Positions 46,799-55,174 of a stretch of DNA of 64,000 nt are shown here, one piece after another. A program made the position numbers and the translations under genes. Position 1 is the first letter of the stretch. Every line of letters starts with the position of its first letter. Where the stretch lies: assembly GCF_000708595.2 (NCBI RefSeq), contig NZ_JARP01000010.1:22466-86465 (forward strand). The letters run 5' to 3'. The DNA comes from Flavobacterium sp. KJJ (lineage in GTDB: Bacteria; Bacteroidota; Bacteroidia; Flavobacteriales; Flavobacteriaceae). Below the pieces are notes generated by a model. That model had not been told where the DNA came from. It saw only the letters and a list, made by a program, of their open reading frames with translations, and ran no database searches.

Positions 46799-49393
46799 TT
46801 ATTGAATAGCTATTTTAATCATTTTCAAATCTTTAGCTTGTGAACTCGTACCATAATAAACTTCATACTCACCAGAAGTCACATTCATTCCCTTACTTTT
46901 TGAATCATAAAATTCAAATGATGAAGCAGGTAAACTGATCGTTGCATTTTGACTTGCACCAGCTTTTAAATCAATTCGTTGAAAAGCTTTTAATGTTTTT
47001 AAAGGACCATCAGTATCATTTACTTTTCGAACATAAACCTGAACTATCTCTGTTCCATCTTTTTTGCTGATGTTTTTTATTGAAAAGTTTAATTGTGTAT
47101 TTTCATTAGACTTTATGTTTGTCTTAGTCAGATTTGCTGTAGTGATATTGAATTTTGAATAACTTAAACCAAAACCAAACGGAAACAAAACATCTGTCGT
47201 ATATCTATATGTACGACCTTTCATCGAATAATCTTCAAAGTCTCTTAAGATGTCTGAATTTTTATAAAATGAAACCGGTAGTTTTCCTGAAGGATTATAG
47301 TCTCCAAAAAGAACATCGGCTACAGCCTGACCTCCGGATTCTCCCGGATACCACGCTTGTAAAATGGCATCACAGCTTGCCGTTTCCGGCGTTAAAGCAA
47401 TTGCAGAACCAGAACAGTTTACAAAAACCACTTTTTTACCTGCTGCCTTAAGCGCTTGCAGACATTTTCTTTGAACGGAAGGAAGTTCAATATTAGTACG
47501 GTCACCACCTTTAAAGCCAGGATAAGAAACTGGCATTTCTTCTCCTTCAAGCAAAGTTGAAAGTCCGCCAACAAAAATTACAGTATCAATTCCTTTTAAT
47601 TTTTGAATAAGTGCTGCGAAATCAATATTATGTTCTTTTCCAAAATCGAACTCAAGATTGGCCTGCCAATTGTTTGACTGAGCATACAAAATTTCGATTT
47701 TATATTTTTGACCTCCATGAACCGGAAATGCAATTTTACCCGGAAGTGTACGCCAGTTGGTATATTTTGCTATTGATTTACCATCAACTAACAATTCAAA
47801 AGCTCCGGTAGCTCCGGTTTTAAAAACAAGAGTATCATTTACTTTAGCTATAAAATCTGCTTCAAATTTTGCTGAAAAACCTTCTAATTTTACTCCAGAA
47901 GCAAATTCGTGCTGACCTGCAGTGGTCATTTTTATGGGATTTAAAATTTGCTGCGTTGCCACACTATTTCCTGCTCTGTCTGGATTATTCCAATAAGTAG
48001 CTTTGATACCTTTTTTTCCTTCAAAAGAAAGCTGGTCAAAATAAGTTTCATTTACTTTATCCTCCACTAAATCACAGGCTTTATCATAAACGATTTTGCT
48101 TGCGGTAACTTTTGATTCTATTCCTTTTATAACAGTAATTGTTTTTACTGGTGTTCCATTATAATTGCCCCATAACATTGGTTCATTATCAGCATTCGGA
48201 CCTATAACTGCCACTTTGCTTAAGGTTTTATTTAAAGGAAGTATGTTGTTCTTATTTTGCAAAAGTGTCATTGACTTTTGAGCCATTTCGAGAGCTAACT
48301 GTTGATGTTCTTTACTATTAAGAACAGATGCCGGAATTTGAGCCCACGGTACAATTGATTCGTCATCCATTTCGCCTAAATCAAAACGCCCAATTAAAAC
48401 ACGAAGCAGGCTTTTATTAATATCTGATTCTTTAATTAAGTCTTTCTCGACTGCTTCCGGTAAATTTTTAAAAGGATATTTTTCCCAAACACATTCTACA
48501 TCCGTTCCTGCAAGTACCGCTTTTGAGGCTGCGTGCGTTGCATCTGACGAAACTTTGTGCGTCGTATAAAAATCAGTAACGGCTCCGCAATCTGAAACTA
48601 CCATGTATTTATAACCCCACTCATCACGCAAAATACGTTGTAATAAACGTGTATTACTGCAGCAAGGTTCGTCATCCAAACGCTGATAAGCACACATAAC
48701 CTGACGCACATCAGCATCTTGTACCAATGCTTTAAAGGCCGGCAAATAGGTTTCGTAAAGTTCACGAGGATCGACACTATTTAAATTCAATTCGTGTCTG
48801 CTCCATTCCGGGCCCGAATGAACAGCAAAATGTTTGGCACAGGCTAAAAGTTTACGGTATTTAGCATCTGCCGGACCTTGAAGTCCTTTAACAACTGAGA
48901 TTCCCATACGAGAAGTCAAATAAGGATCTTCTCCATAAGTTTCCTGCCCTCTGCCCCAGCGTGGATCTCGAAAAATGTTAACATTTGGAGTCCAAACTGA
49001 AAGACTCAAAAAGCGTTTATTTTCATTTCCATTTTGAATCCATTGGTTGTATTTAGCACGAGCTTCATCAGAAACCGCATTAAAAACATTATAAACTAAC
49101 TTATCATCAAAAGAAGCTGCCATACCTATCGGTTCAGGAAAAACAGTAACATTATCGTTATTTGCGTAGCCATGCAATGCTTCACTCCACCAATTGAATT
49201 TTTTAATTCCGAGTCTAGGAATGGCATCACTTTGATCACACATTAATGCTGCCTTTTCTTCAAGGGTTAATCTTGAAATTAAATCTTCTGCACGTTCTTT
49301 TGAACTAAGAGATGCATCTTTAAACCGATATTGCTGTGCATTTACACTAAAAATGCATAGTAAAGTTAGGAGATATAGATAATTAACTTTCAT
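46799..49393 (-). CDS. GH3 beta-xylosidase-type enzyme with PA14 insert
   Basis: An 864-residue secreted protein (signal to SVNAQ). It has a GH3 barrel with PRLGIKKFNWWSEALHGYA, SVWTPNVNIFRDPRWGRGQETYGEDP and LACAKHFAVHSGPEWSRH. The nucleophile is D268 in VVSDCGAV. The NWWSEALHG and SDCGAV patterns are those of beta-xylosidase-type GH3. A PA14 domain (about 455-600, GIKATYWNNPDRAGN ... FELLVDGKSIAKYTNW) is inserted in the alpha/beta sandwich, and a fibronectin III-like domain ends the protein. It is the third gene of the GH43-esterase-GH3-GH97 operon. It probably converts xylo-oligosaccharides to xylose; beta-glucosidase activity is a less likely alternative. Confidence 0.88.
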   Translation of the reverse strand: MKVNYLYLLTLLCIFSVNAQQYRFKDASLSSKERAEDLISRLTLEEKAALMCDQSDAIPRLGIKKFNWWSEALHGYANNDNVTVFPEPIGMAASFDDKLVYNVFNAVSDEARAKYNQWIQNGNENKRFLSLSVWTPNVNIFRDPRWGRGQETYGEDPYLTSRMGISVVKGLQGPADAKYRKLLACAKHFAVHSGPEWSRHELNLNSVDPRELYETYLPAFKALVQDADVRQVMCAYQRLDDEPCCSNTRLLQRILRDEWGYKYMVVSDCGAVTDFYTTHKVSSDATHAASKAVLAGTDVECVWEKYPFKNLPEAVEKDLIKESDINKSLLRVLIGRFDLGEMDDESIVPWAQIPASVLNSKEHQQLALEMAQKSMTLLQNKNNILPLNKTLSKVAVIGPNADNEPMLWGNYNGTPVKTITVIKGIESKVTASKIVYDKACDLVEDKVNETYFDQLSFEGKKGIKATYWNNPDRAGNSVATQQILNPIKMTTAGQHEFASGVKLEGFSAKFEADFIAKVNDTLVFKTGATGAFELLVDGKSIAKYTNWRTLPGKIAFPVHGGQKYKIEILYAQSNNWQANLEFDFGKEHNIDFAALIQKLKGIDTVIFVGGLSTLLEGEEMPVSYPGFKGGDRTNIELPSVQRKCLQALKAAGKKVVFVNCSGSAIALTPETASCDAILQAWYPGESGGQAVADVLFGDYNPSGKLPVSFYKNSDILRDFEDYSMKGRTYRYTTDVLFPFGFGLSYSKFNITTANLTKTNIKSNENTQLNFSIKNISKKDGTEIVQVYVRKVNDTDGPLKTLKAFQRIDLKAGASQNATISLPASSFEFYDSKSKGMNVTSGEYEVYYGTSSQAKDLKMIKIAIQ

Positions 49394-49434
49394 GATTTTG
49401 GATTGGAATTAATGTATGTTTTTATTTGCAATAA

Positions 49435-52152
49435 TTAATTAAATAACAGCGGAGCAAACATAAATAAATCATGTCTCCATACAGGCCAGCTGTGACCACC
49501 AGGATATTCGCTGTATTTATATTTAATACCCATTTGATCAAACTTGCCCATCATTATTTTGCAATTTTCAAAAGCTATATCTTCCTTACCGCCCATTGAA
49601 ATCCAAAAGTTTTTTATATTTGAATTAATAGCTGTGGCGTTGTTTTTCATAAACTCATATTGCGGTTCTGATAAAGCTGTATTATTGACCCACCAGCCAG
49701 AGCTAAAAATTCCTATGCTGGAAAACAGATCTGAATTTTTTACACCCGCATAAAGTGTTTGCAGACCGCCCATTGACAAACCGGCTAAAGCTCTATCTTT
49801 AGCTTCTGTCGCTACTTTAAAATTACTTTCTACAAAAGGGATTGCAGCAATTTTTAATTCATTTTCAAAAGCTTTCAATGCATTTTCATTAAAACCGGCT
49901 ACTCCTCCGGTATTTCCCATATTTCCGTCAAGCATCACAATTACCATTGGTTTTGCTTTCTTTTCAGCTATTAAATTATCTAAAATTAAATTGGCTTTAC
50001 CCTGAGTTGCCCATCCGGTTTGGTCTTCACCTCCTCCATGCAACAGATACAAAACCGGATATTTTTCGGTGGAATTTTCATAACCTGGTGGTGTGTAAAC
50101 ATACATTTCCCGCCAGGAATTAGTAAACTTCGAAAAGTATTTCTTAATTCTGATATCACCATGGGGCACCATTTTTAAAGTATAAAAATCCCCTTCTTTA
50201 TTCGGAATTTCAATACCGCTGGCCATGCGTCCCATGCCATAGAACGTTTCACTAGACGGATCTGCTACAGCCACACCATCAATAAGCAACGAGTAATAAT
50301 TGAATCCTCTATTGATTACATCAGTAGTAACAGTCCATAATCCTTCAGAATCTCGTGCTAAGTCGTACTTTTTGCCTAAATCAATTTGTACTTTTGAAGC
50401 TTCCGGAGCATTCATTTTAAAAACTACCCGATTGTCTGGTAATATTTGTGGATACTTGGCGTTACGGATATTAGTTTGTGCAGGATCTCCTAAAATAGTG
50501 TACGATGGAAAAACAGACGGATCAACAGGCTTAAATAAAAACTGTGAAAACATATACAAACCGTTTTTCCAAACTTTAAAGTCATGAACTCCAGGTTCGA
50601 TGTAATAAATATGCGGCACATTGTTTTTATATAAATAATCATGGGTTCTTCTGCTATTTTCGATAAGCCAGTCGTTATCGCCACAGGAAATCCATAGTAG
50701 TTTTATTTTCTTTTTTGCTTCTTCTGGATTTGGAATCAATTCTTCAGGTTTTTTAGTATTTGGAGCCGCTGAGAAAGCACCTACCCATGCAAATTTATCA
50801 AGATTTCCTAATCCGAAATTCAATGACTGTCCTCCTCCCATAGACAAGCCTGCAATAGCACGATGTTCGCTGTCTTTGTAAGCAGGATATTTTTTTTCGA
50901 TAAAAGGAATTAAATCGTTTAGTAAATCTTTTTCAAATACAGCAAATGCCTGTACTTTATCAGGAGCCATTATATTTCCGGCAGCACTGTCGTCTTTCAT
51001 CGCTCTGCCATTTGGCATTACAACAATCATTGGTTCTATTTTTCCTTCAGCATAAAGATTATCTAATATAACCTTTGGATTTGCTCCGTTTATCCATTCT
51101 TTTTCATCCCCGCCTATTCCGTGCAAAAGATACAGAACGGGATATTTTTTCTTTTTATTGAATCCCGGAGGAGTATAAACCGCTGCCTTCCTTACCGAAC
51201 CTACAGTTTTAGATTCGTAACTGAGAATTTCTACATTTCCGGATGAAATATTAGAATTTAATTGATCAAAACCTACAGGTGCCTGCACTCTTAAAGGCAT
51301 TTTAGCTCCTGAGAATTTATAACCCAATAGATAAAGCATTTTATCGGCATAACGTCTTCCTAGTTCTCTGTAACCTGCTGCATTAAAATGCAAAAAATCA
51401 GGTTCAGCAGTACAACCTTTAGATGAAATAACATAAGAATTTGCTATTGTCTTTGGCAGTGTTGCAATAATTTTATTCATGCTGCCACATTTGCCATTCT
51501 GGTCTTCATTTACGGTTTCTCCTGAGAGCAATGGCACTTTTTTTGGATCCAGATCTAAATCCTTAATCAAATTATCGTAAACAATTTTTACCTTTTGCGG
51601 CCAAAGTGTATCATTTGTATTCGATTCGCCCTGATGCAGTAAAATACCTTTAATGACTCCTTTCTTCTGTGCAATTTTAGCCATCTCCAAAAGTCGCGCG
51701 TAAGGATTATCATCATATTCTTTAAGAATTCCTTTCATCCATTCAGGTGCAGTTGCAATATATTCTGCTGTCTTATCTTTATCAAAAAGTTCAATTTTGC
51801 AACCTCCAACGGCTATATTTATAATCCCTACTTTTACATTTTTAGGCAAATTAGCAACCATGTTTCTCCCAAAATAATCAACAGGTGTTAATCCTGTATT
51901 ACAACGGCATAATGGCGGTATTGCGGTATACCAATTTCCTTTTGTACGATTAATATCAGGACAATTTATGACTTGTAAAACCTGAAAACGATCATCAACA
52001 CCAACTTTATCCTGCGGTTCTATTTTAGCATATCCTTCCATATTAGATTGGCCAAAGCTCAAATAAACATGAAAATTCGGATCTTGTGAATATCCTTTTT
52101 GTCCTATTGAAAAAAGAACTGCAAATGCAAAAAATTTAATTATTGATTTCAT
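49435..52152 (-). CDS. Large esterase with three catalytic modules: SASA/CE6-type, CE1, then E-set plus CE1
   Basis: A 905-residue secreted protein (signal to KGYSQ). Module 1 (about 25-270) is an SGNH-type sialate-acetylesterase-like/CE6 domain, with VYLSFGQSNMEGYAKI (S36), NIAVGGCKIELFDK and PDFLHFNAAGYRELGRRYA. Module 2 (about 295-550) is a CE1 alpha/beta hydrolase (AAVYTPPGFNKKKKYPVLYL, GLSMGGGQS with S437, GVHDFKVWKNGLY). After an E-set domain (about 560-650), module 3 is another CE1 unit (EMYVYTPPGYENST, GLSMGGLQT with S793, GGHSWPVWRHDL). Each catalytic serine motif is intact. The E-set and third module together match the layout of the stand-alone esterase at 13681-14808. It likely strips acetyl and feruloyl groups from xylan. 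It is the second gene of its operon, 28 bases after GH43. Confidence 0.88.
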   Translation of the reverse strand: MKSIIKFFAFAVLFSIGQKGYSQDPNFHVYLSFGQSNMEGYAKIEPQDKVGVDDRFQVLQVINCPDINRTKGNWYTAIPPLCRCNTGLTPVDYFGRNMVANLPKNVKVGIINIAVGGCKIELFDKDKTAEYIATAPEWMKGILKEYDDNPYARLLEMAKIAQKKGVIKGILLHQGESNTNDTLWPQKVKIVYDNLIKDLDLDPKKVPLLSGETVNEDQNGKCGSMNKIIATLPKTIANSYVISSKGCTAEPDFLHFNAAGYRELGRRYADKMLYLLGYKFSGAKMPLRVQAPVGFDQLNSNISSGNVEILSYESKTVGSVRKAAVYTPPGFNKKKKYPVLYLLHGIGGDEKEWINGANPKVILDNLYAEGKIEPMIVVMPNGRAMKDDSAAGNIMAPDKVQAFAVFEKDLLNDLIPFIEKKYPAYKDSEHRAIAGLSMGGGQSLNFGLGNLDKFAWVGAFSAAPNTKKPEELIPNPEEAKKKIKLLWISCGDNDWLIENSRRTHDYLYKNNVPHIYYIEPGVHDFKVWKNGLYMFSQFLFKPVDPSVFPSYTILGDPAQTNIRNAKYPQILPDNRVVFKMNAPEASKVQIDLGKKYDLARDSEGLWTVTTDVINRGFNYYSLLIDGVAVADPSSETFYGMGRMASGIEIPNKEGDFYTLKMVPHGDIRIKKYFSKFTNSWREMYVYTPPGYENSTEKYPVLYLLHGGGEDQTGWATQGKANLILDNLIAEKKAKPMVIVMLDGNMGNTGGVAGFNENALKAFENELKIAAIPFVESNFKVATEAKDRALAGLSMGGLQTLYAGVKNSDLFSSIGIFSSGWWVNNTALSEPQYEFMKNNATAINSNIKNFWISMGGKEDIAFENCKIMMGKFDQMGIKYKYSEYPGGHSWPVWRHDLFMFAPLLFN

Positions 52153-52180
52153 TATATAAATGTTTTAATGTCAATATTTT

Positions 52181-53899
52181 CTATTTTATCTGAGCATCAT
52201 TTGAAGCCGTAGCATATAATCCTACTAATGCTCCTGTAAAACCTCCAGCCACATTTGTGGAAAGAATATCACCTGAAACACTTCCTCCTAAATTTTGAAA
52301 ATTAATACCATTTAAGGCATAACTAAATTCATAATTGTCTCCTGTTGCTTTTACCTGTAAACGAATATTTTTCTTGATCTCGATTTTAGTACTTGCAATA
52401 ATTTTCGAATCTCCTTTTTCGGTTCTTTCCAGCAAAATAAAAGTATCTTTTCCTTTTTTCGTTATTCCAAAAACATAATTAAACCGCTCATTCTGAAGGC
52501 AAACAATTCCTGCCAGGTCTTTTTCAGATACCGGTTTATACTCTAATGTTGTGGCAAAAGAAAAAGTATTATGCTGCTGTCTGTAAAATAGTGTAGAAGT
52601 TGGCTTCAATTCTTTAATATTTACTTCAAAAGGTTTAATCTCAAGTCCTTTTTTAGTTAGCGAAATAAAATTTTCGCGAGGCCCTCTTAAACCTATCCAT
52701 CTGTAATCTAATTTTGCAGAAGTGAAATTTTCAGTAAACGTAAAATTTCCATTAGGGACAAATCCGTCTTTTCCTGTTTTGTTTTCAGTAACACCTTTAG
52801 GCATTTTTATTTTTGGCTCTAGAGGCACTAATCCATTCTCGAACACCGGAAAAACTCCAGACCAGTCTACAGGCAGCATAAAAGTTTCCCGTCCTGTATT
52901 TACACGGTTTTTATCATTCGGACGGATACCAAGAAAAACCCCATAATATTTATTATCCGGTCCCTGAACTAAATCTGCATGGCCAGCCCAGTCAACTTTT
53001 TCAGACCTGTCTTGAGAAAAATATCTTTGTGTAAGAATTGGATTGTTTGATGCCGGCTTAAAAGGCCCTTTTGGACTATCGCTAATAAAAATAACTTCAC
53101 TATGATTATCACCTGTTCCCCCCTCGGCACACATTAAATAATAATAATTGTCTTTTTTATACAAATGAGGTGCTTCAATCCAGATTGGTTTTTTAGAAAG
53201 ATCTACACCGCCGTCTACTATTACTTTATCTGTGCCTGGAATTACTTTATCATTTGCAACATCGTATTCCCACACTTTAATTACACGATGACCTTGATAA
53301 AGTTCTTTTCCTTTATCAGGAGCATCATTATGAACTATATATCCTTTGCCATCATCATCAAAAAATATACAAGGATCGATTCCGTTAAAATCTAATTTTA
53401 TCGGACTTCCCCAACCTTTCTTTGGATCTTTTGTTTTTACTATAATATTTCCCATATTACCTGTAAAGGCTGTGACAATCATATAAAATGTATCGTTGTG
53501 AGGGTTATACGTTATTCCGGGAGCATATACTCCCTGACTGATACCCGTATCGTGAGGATTAAATTCGGAAACATTATTTAATACCCCTCCCAAATCTGTC
53601 CAATTCACTAAATCTTTAGAATGGAAAATCGGAACACCGGGAAAAATGGCAAATGAAGAACAGACCATATAATAATCATCTCCTTTTCTCGTAATAGCTG
53701 GATCAGGATAACATCCTTGTAAAATAGGAGAATAAAACTCATCTTGGTTTAATGGATTATTTTTATAAATATAATCGTCGCCTCTATAGACAACATTCGA
53801 AAAGAAAGGATGATTAGAAAGATTACTTTCGAAGTTTTTTCTATTAAATGAAAAAATAAATAATAATGATAATAATAAAAATATTTGTCGCTGTTTCAT
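52181..53899 (-). CDS. GH43 beta-xylosidase / alpha-arabinofuranosidase
   Basis: A 572-residue protein with a hydrophobic N-terminal signal. The propeller begins LQGCYPDPAITRKGDDYYMVCSS with the catalytic base D66. It continues PGVPIFHSKDLVNWTDLGG, FNGIDPCIFFDDDGKGYIVHND (modulating Asp) and IWIEAPHLYKKDNYYYL (likely acid Glu). From about 370 a C-terminal beta-sandwich of the GH43 xylosidase type follows (FTENFTSAKLDYRWIGLRGP, FSYALNGINFQNLGG). The GCYPDP opening is that of GH43_10/11-like xylosidases, different from the GH43_12-like enzyme at 16143. It leads the operon with the large esterase, GH3 and GH97. Its promoter contains the same palindrome as the other GH43 operon. Confidence 0.87.
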   Translation of the reverse strand: MKQRQIFLLLSLLFIFSFNRKNFESNLSNHPFFSNVVYRGDDYIYKNNPLNQDEFYSPILQGCYPDPAITRKGDDYYMVCSSFAIFPGVPIFHSKDLVNWTDLGGVLNNVSEFNPHDTGISQGVYAPGITYNPHNDTFYMIVTAFTGNMGNIIVKTKDPKKGWGSPIKLDFNGIDPCIFFDDDGKGYIVHNDAPDKGKELYQGHRVIKVWEYDVANDKVIPGTDKVIVDGGVDLSKKPIWIEAPHLYKKDNYYYLMCAEGGTGDNHSEVIFISDSPKGPFKPASNNPILTQRYFSQDRSEKVDWAGHADLVQGPDNKYYGVFLGIRPNDKNRVNTGRETFMLPVDWSGVFPVFENGLVPLEPKIKMPKGVTENKTGKDGFVPNGNFTFTENFTSAKLDYRWIGLRGPRENFISLTKKGLEIKPFEVNIKELKPTSTLFYRQQHNTFSFATTLEYKPVSEKDLAGIVCLQNERFNYVFGITKKGKDTFILLERTEKGDSKIIASTKIEIKKNIRLQVKATGDNYEFSYALNGINFQNLGGSVSGDILSTNVAGGFTGALVGLYATASNDAQIK

Positions 53900-53965
53900 T
53901 TTAATTGTTCTTATAATAATATATACTAGAAAATATCTGCGTTTTACAAAAAACTTATTAAGTAA

Positions 53966-54020
53966 TAATAAGTGTGCTTATCACAAATATAAAAATATTT
54001 TAACACACAACCGGTTGCTT
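53966..54020 (-). promoter_or_regulatory. Promoter and palindromic operator of the GH43-esterase-GH3-GH97 operon
   Basis: On the minus strand TATATTTG lies at 53991-53984 and the palindrome CAACCGGTTG at 54008-54017. The spacer between its TTG and the -7 element is 16 bases, three shorter than at the other copy. ACACAACCGGTTGCTT (54005-54020) is identical to 17958-17973. The block 53966-53991 differs from 17916-17941 at two of 26 bases. The leader to the GH43 start codon is about 80 bases. It strongly suggests a shared regulator. Confidence 0.65.
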
Positions 54021-54396
54021 TAATATATTTTTTACTAAAAATATAAAAATAACACCAATTAAAAATATTTTAAACAATAAAGAATTAAAAACAAAATATT
54101 TAGTACATCTTAATTTTAGCCGTTAATATGATTTTTCGGATTCTTTACTCAAAAAAGAAAGTACATTATGACGTAAAAAATGCAATTAAAAATCAATAGA
54201 CTGATAGCTTGTTTTTCAAAAAATTAAAGTCAGTTTTTTCGAATTTTTATTTTGTAAGAGTGGAATATTTTTTTATGTTATTAGATTTGGGGCAGAATCA
54301 TGGCAAATGCGTTACCACATTTGATAAAGAGAGTCACGTTCTACGATAACTTACACTTAATATTCAGAGATGTTGGACATAATTCTGTGACTACAC
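54021..54396. other. Gene-free stretch between the GH43 operator and the barrel gene terminator
   Basis: About 375 AT-rich bases with no coding frame. GGCAGAATCATGGCAAAT at about 54290-54307 partly matches 10705-10723. Nothing else was recognised. Confidence 0.4.
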
Positions 54397-54432
54397 AAAA
54401 AAGCCTGTAAACATAGGTCTACAGGCTTTTTT
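54397..54432 (-). terminator. Terminator after the outer-membrane barrel gene
   Basis: AAAAAAGCCTGTA (54397-54409) pairs with TACAGGCTTTTTT (54420-54432) around a 10-base loop. A/T runs at both sides allow action in both directions. It lies 37 bases beyond the barrel gene stop. Confidence 0.85.
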
Positions 54433-54468
54433 TATGCACTTAATTAAATAGCTTTAGACTAATTCACT

Positions 54469-55110
54469 CTATTTAAAAAAGTACCCAATAGTTATTTGAA
54501 AAACTCTATTCTTCATATCGCGATTAATAACATAATTGACATCACTTTCTTTAAAGACATTAGAATAAGATATATTATATCGTAAGTCTGTGTAAAACTT
54601 ATCTTTAATTTGATACCCCAATCCTAAATTTACGGAAGTATCTATACCTGTTGAATACTCTTTTAAATCTAAATTTTCATAATTTTCGTAACCAAGAAAA
54701 TTATCTCGATATTCATTATTAGCCTTTAGAAGTATTCCTATCTGAGGTCCGGCTTGCAGACTTAATCCTTTTAGGACATAATATTTTAGCATCACGGGAA
54801 TGTTCAAATAGTTTAAGTCTATTTTGCTTTTATAGTTTGAATTGGTTACCTCCTGATCAGAAAAGGAAATTTTTGTTCCTTGCTGGCTGTACAATAACTC
54901 TGGTTGAATCGAAAAGTTTTTCGCAACTGGAATTTCGACCATTAATCCTGCAGTAAATCCAGTTTTGTTTGATGAATCCAATTCGCTTTCATCAAAAGTA
55001 AGGTTCGCCAAATTTAAACCCGCTTTTACGCCAAGCTTGATTTTTTCAGTTTGAGCCATAACAGTCACACCTAAAAAGAGTATGCATATAAGCAATATTG
55101 ATTTTTTCAT
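54469..55110 (-). CDS. PorT-like outer-membrane beta-barrel protein
   Basis: A 213-residue protein with a signal peptide (ILLICILFLGVTVMAQ). The family's usual opening IKLGVKAGLNLANLTFD is followed by GFTAGLMVEIPVAKNFSIQPELLYSQQGTK. Then come DLNYLNIPVMLKYYVLKGLSLQAGPQIG and a terminal strand VFQITIGYFFK. These are features of outer_membrane_beta_barrel_2 (PF13568) proteins. The function of most members is unknown, and this one need not be the gliding protein PorT itself. It follows the M4 protease gene after a 64-base gap that contains a stem-loop, and it ends at a strong terminator. Confidence 0.83.
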   Translation of the reverse strand: MKKSILLICILFLGVTVMAQTEKIKLGVKAGLNLANLTFDESELDSSNKTGFTAGLMVEIPVAKNFSIQPELLYSQQGTKISFSDQEVTNSNYKSKIDLNYLNIPVMLKYYVLKGLSLQAGPQIGILLKANNEYRDNFLGYENYENLDLKEYSTGIDTSVNLGLGYQIKDKFYTDLRYNISYSNVFKESDVNYVINRDMKNRVFQITIGYFFK

Positions 55111-55132
55111 AGATAATATTTGTTTAAGAACA

Positions 55133-55153
55133 GCAGCTCAAAAAAAGAGCTGC
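55133..55153. other. Stem-loop between the M4 protease and barrel genes
   Basis: GCAGCTC (55133-55139) pairs with GAGCTGC (55147-55153) around a loop of seven A, or seven T on the minus strand. No T-run follows the stem, so it is more likely an mRNA-stabilising or attenuating structure between the two genes than a full terminator. Confidence 0.5.
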
Positions 55154-55174
55154 CGTATTTCTATCTTTAATTTG

